Source: JANMMJ01 sp031373255
GTDB taxonomy: Bacteria > Pseudomonadota > Alphaproteobacteria > Rhizobiales > Aestuariivirgaceae
NCBI GenBank assembly: GCA_031373255.1
Contig: JANMMJ010000139.1
Span: 1 to 6,274 of the forward strand
DNA length: 6,274 nucleotides
Reading direction: 5' to 3'
Shown here piece after piece: positions 5,978-6,274 of the stretch (position 1 is the stretch's first letter; each line of letters starts with the position of its first letter). A program made the translations under genes and the position numbers. A model generated the notes under the pieces. That model was given only the letters and a program-made list of their open reading frames with translations. It was not told the DNA's origin and did no database searches.

Positions 5978-6274
5978 TAATCCGGGTAGAATTCGGCCTT
6001 CATCCTCTGCACATAGGCGACAAGGTTGGGCAGCGTTTCGGCGTGGTCAAGCAGCCTTGAGTCAAACAGCGGGCACATGACGCCAAGAAGGAATGCAAAC
6101 AGCGTCGCGTCGCCCCCGCAGGGTTTATCACCCAAAAGATAGGGTTTGCTCCCGAGGAAAATGGCCACGGCGTCGAGGTCGCGCCTGCCCAGTTCAAATC
6201 TTTCAGCTTCGGTGTGCCGCGCCAGGCCCTGGGCCCAGAGGTTTTTCCGCACCTGCCGCTTCACCAGCATTCGC
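5974..6274 (-). CDS. Glutathione S-transferase family protein (metaxin/FAX-like), C-terminal part, partial
   Basis: The frame is open to the right edge of the window and ends at TAA (5974-5976). It therefore enters from outside, and the methionine at 6268-6270 is probably internal. The visible roughly 100 residues match the all-helical C-terminal domain of GST-like proteins of the metaxin/failed-axon-connections type: KNLWAQGLARHTEAE, then ELGRRDLDAVAIFLG, then LLGDKPCGGDATLFAFLLG with the D that caps the conserved helix, then CPLFDSRLLDHAETLPNL and a YVQRMKAEFYPDY end. The thioredoxin-fold N-terminal domain lies outside the window. In bacteria the substrates of this subgroup are mostly unknown. 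Its convergent orientation separates it from the plus-strand genes. Confidence 0.85.
   Translation of the reverse strand, partial: RMLVKRQVRKNLWAQGLARHTEAERFELGRRDLDAVAIFLGSKPYLLGDKPCGGDATLFAFLLGVMCPLFDSRLLDHAETLPNLVAYVQRMKAEFYPDY

Overview
The window looks like a piece of an alphaproteobacterial chromosome, possibly Hyphomicrobiales (order assigned with low confidence). The grounds are the high GC of the right half, an orphan molybdopterin oxidoreductase and a metaxin/FAX-type glutathione S-transferase of kinds common in that class, and a perfect chromosomal-type parS palindrome. No rRNA, tRNA, CRISPR array, transposase or integrase was seen.

Layout, left to right: (1) 23-3079, minus strand, one long gene for a single-chain restriction-modification enzyme. 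It has an N-terminal PD-(D/E)XK-type nuclease, a gamma-type N6-adenine methyltransferase core and a C-terminal part like that of Type ISP enzymes, but lacks the helicase of classical Type ISP enzymes. Its specificity half is clearly AT-richer than the rest. (2) 3080-3444, a 365-base divergent intergenic region full of structure: two identical 10-bp palindromes exactly 20 bp apart, a cluster of GTGCAAAA-like motifs, a perfect 16-bp parS (TGTTTCACGTGAAACA) and an AT-rich stretch. (3) 3445-5550, plus strand, a 701-residue molybdopterin oxidoreductase with a [4Fe-4S] site and no export signal. (4) 5631-5977, plus strand, two very small genes five bases apart, one a probable secreted basic peptide and one a single-pass membrane peptide. 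(5) 5974-6274, minus strand, the C-terminal part of a GST-like protein that continues past the right edge and whose stop overlaps the last membrane-peptide codons.

The genes do not form one pathway. The restriction-modification gene is a self-contained defence gene and probably a mobile or variable cargo beside a core chromosomal region. The parS site suggests the locus lies in the origin-proximal centromere domain, where ParB loads and spreads. The intergenic repeats are the least explained part of the window and the best candidate for something not described before.
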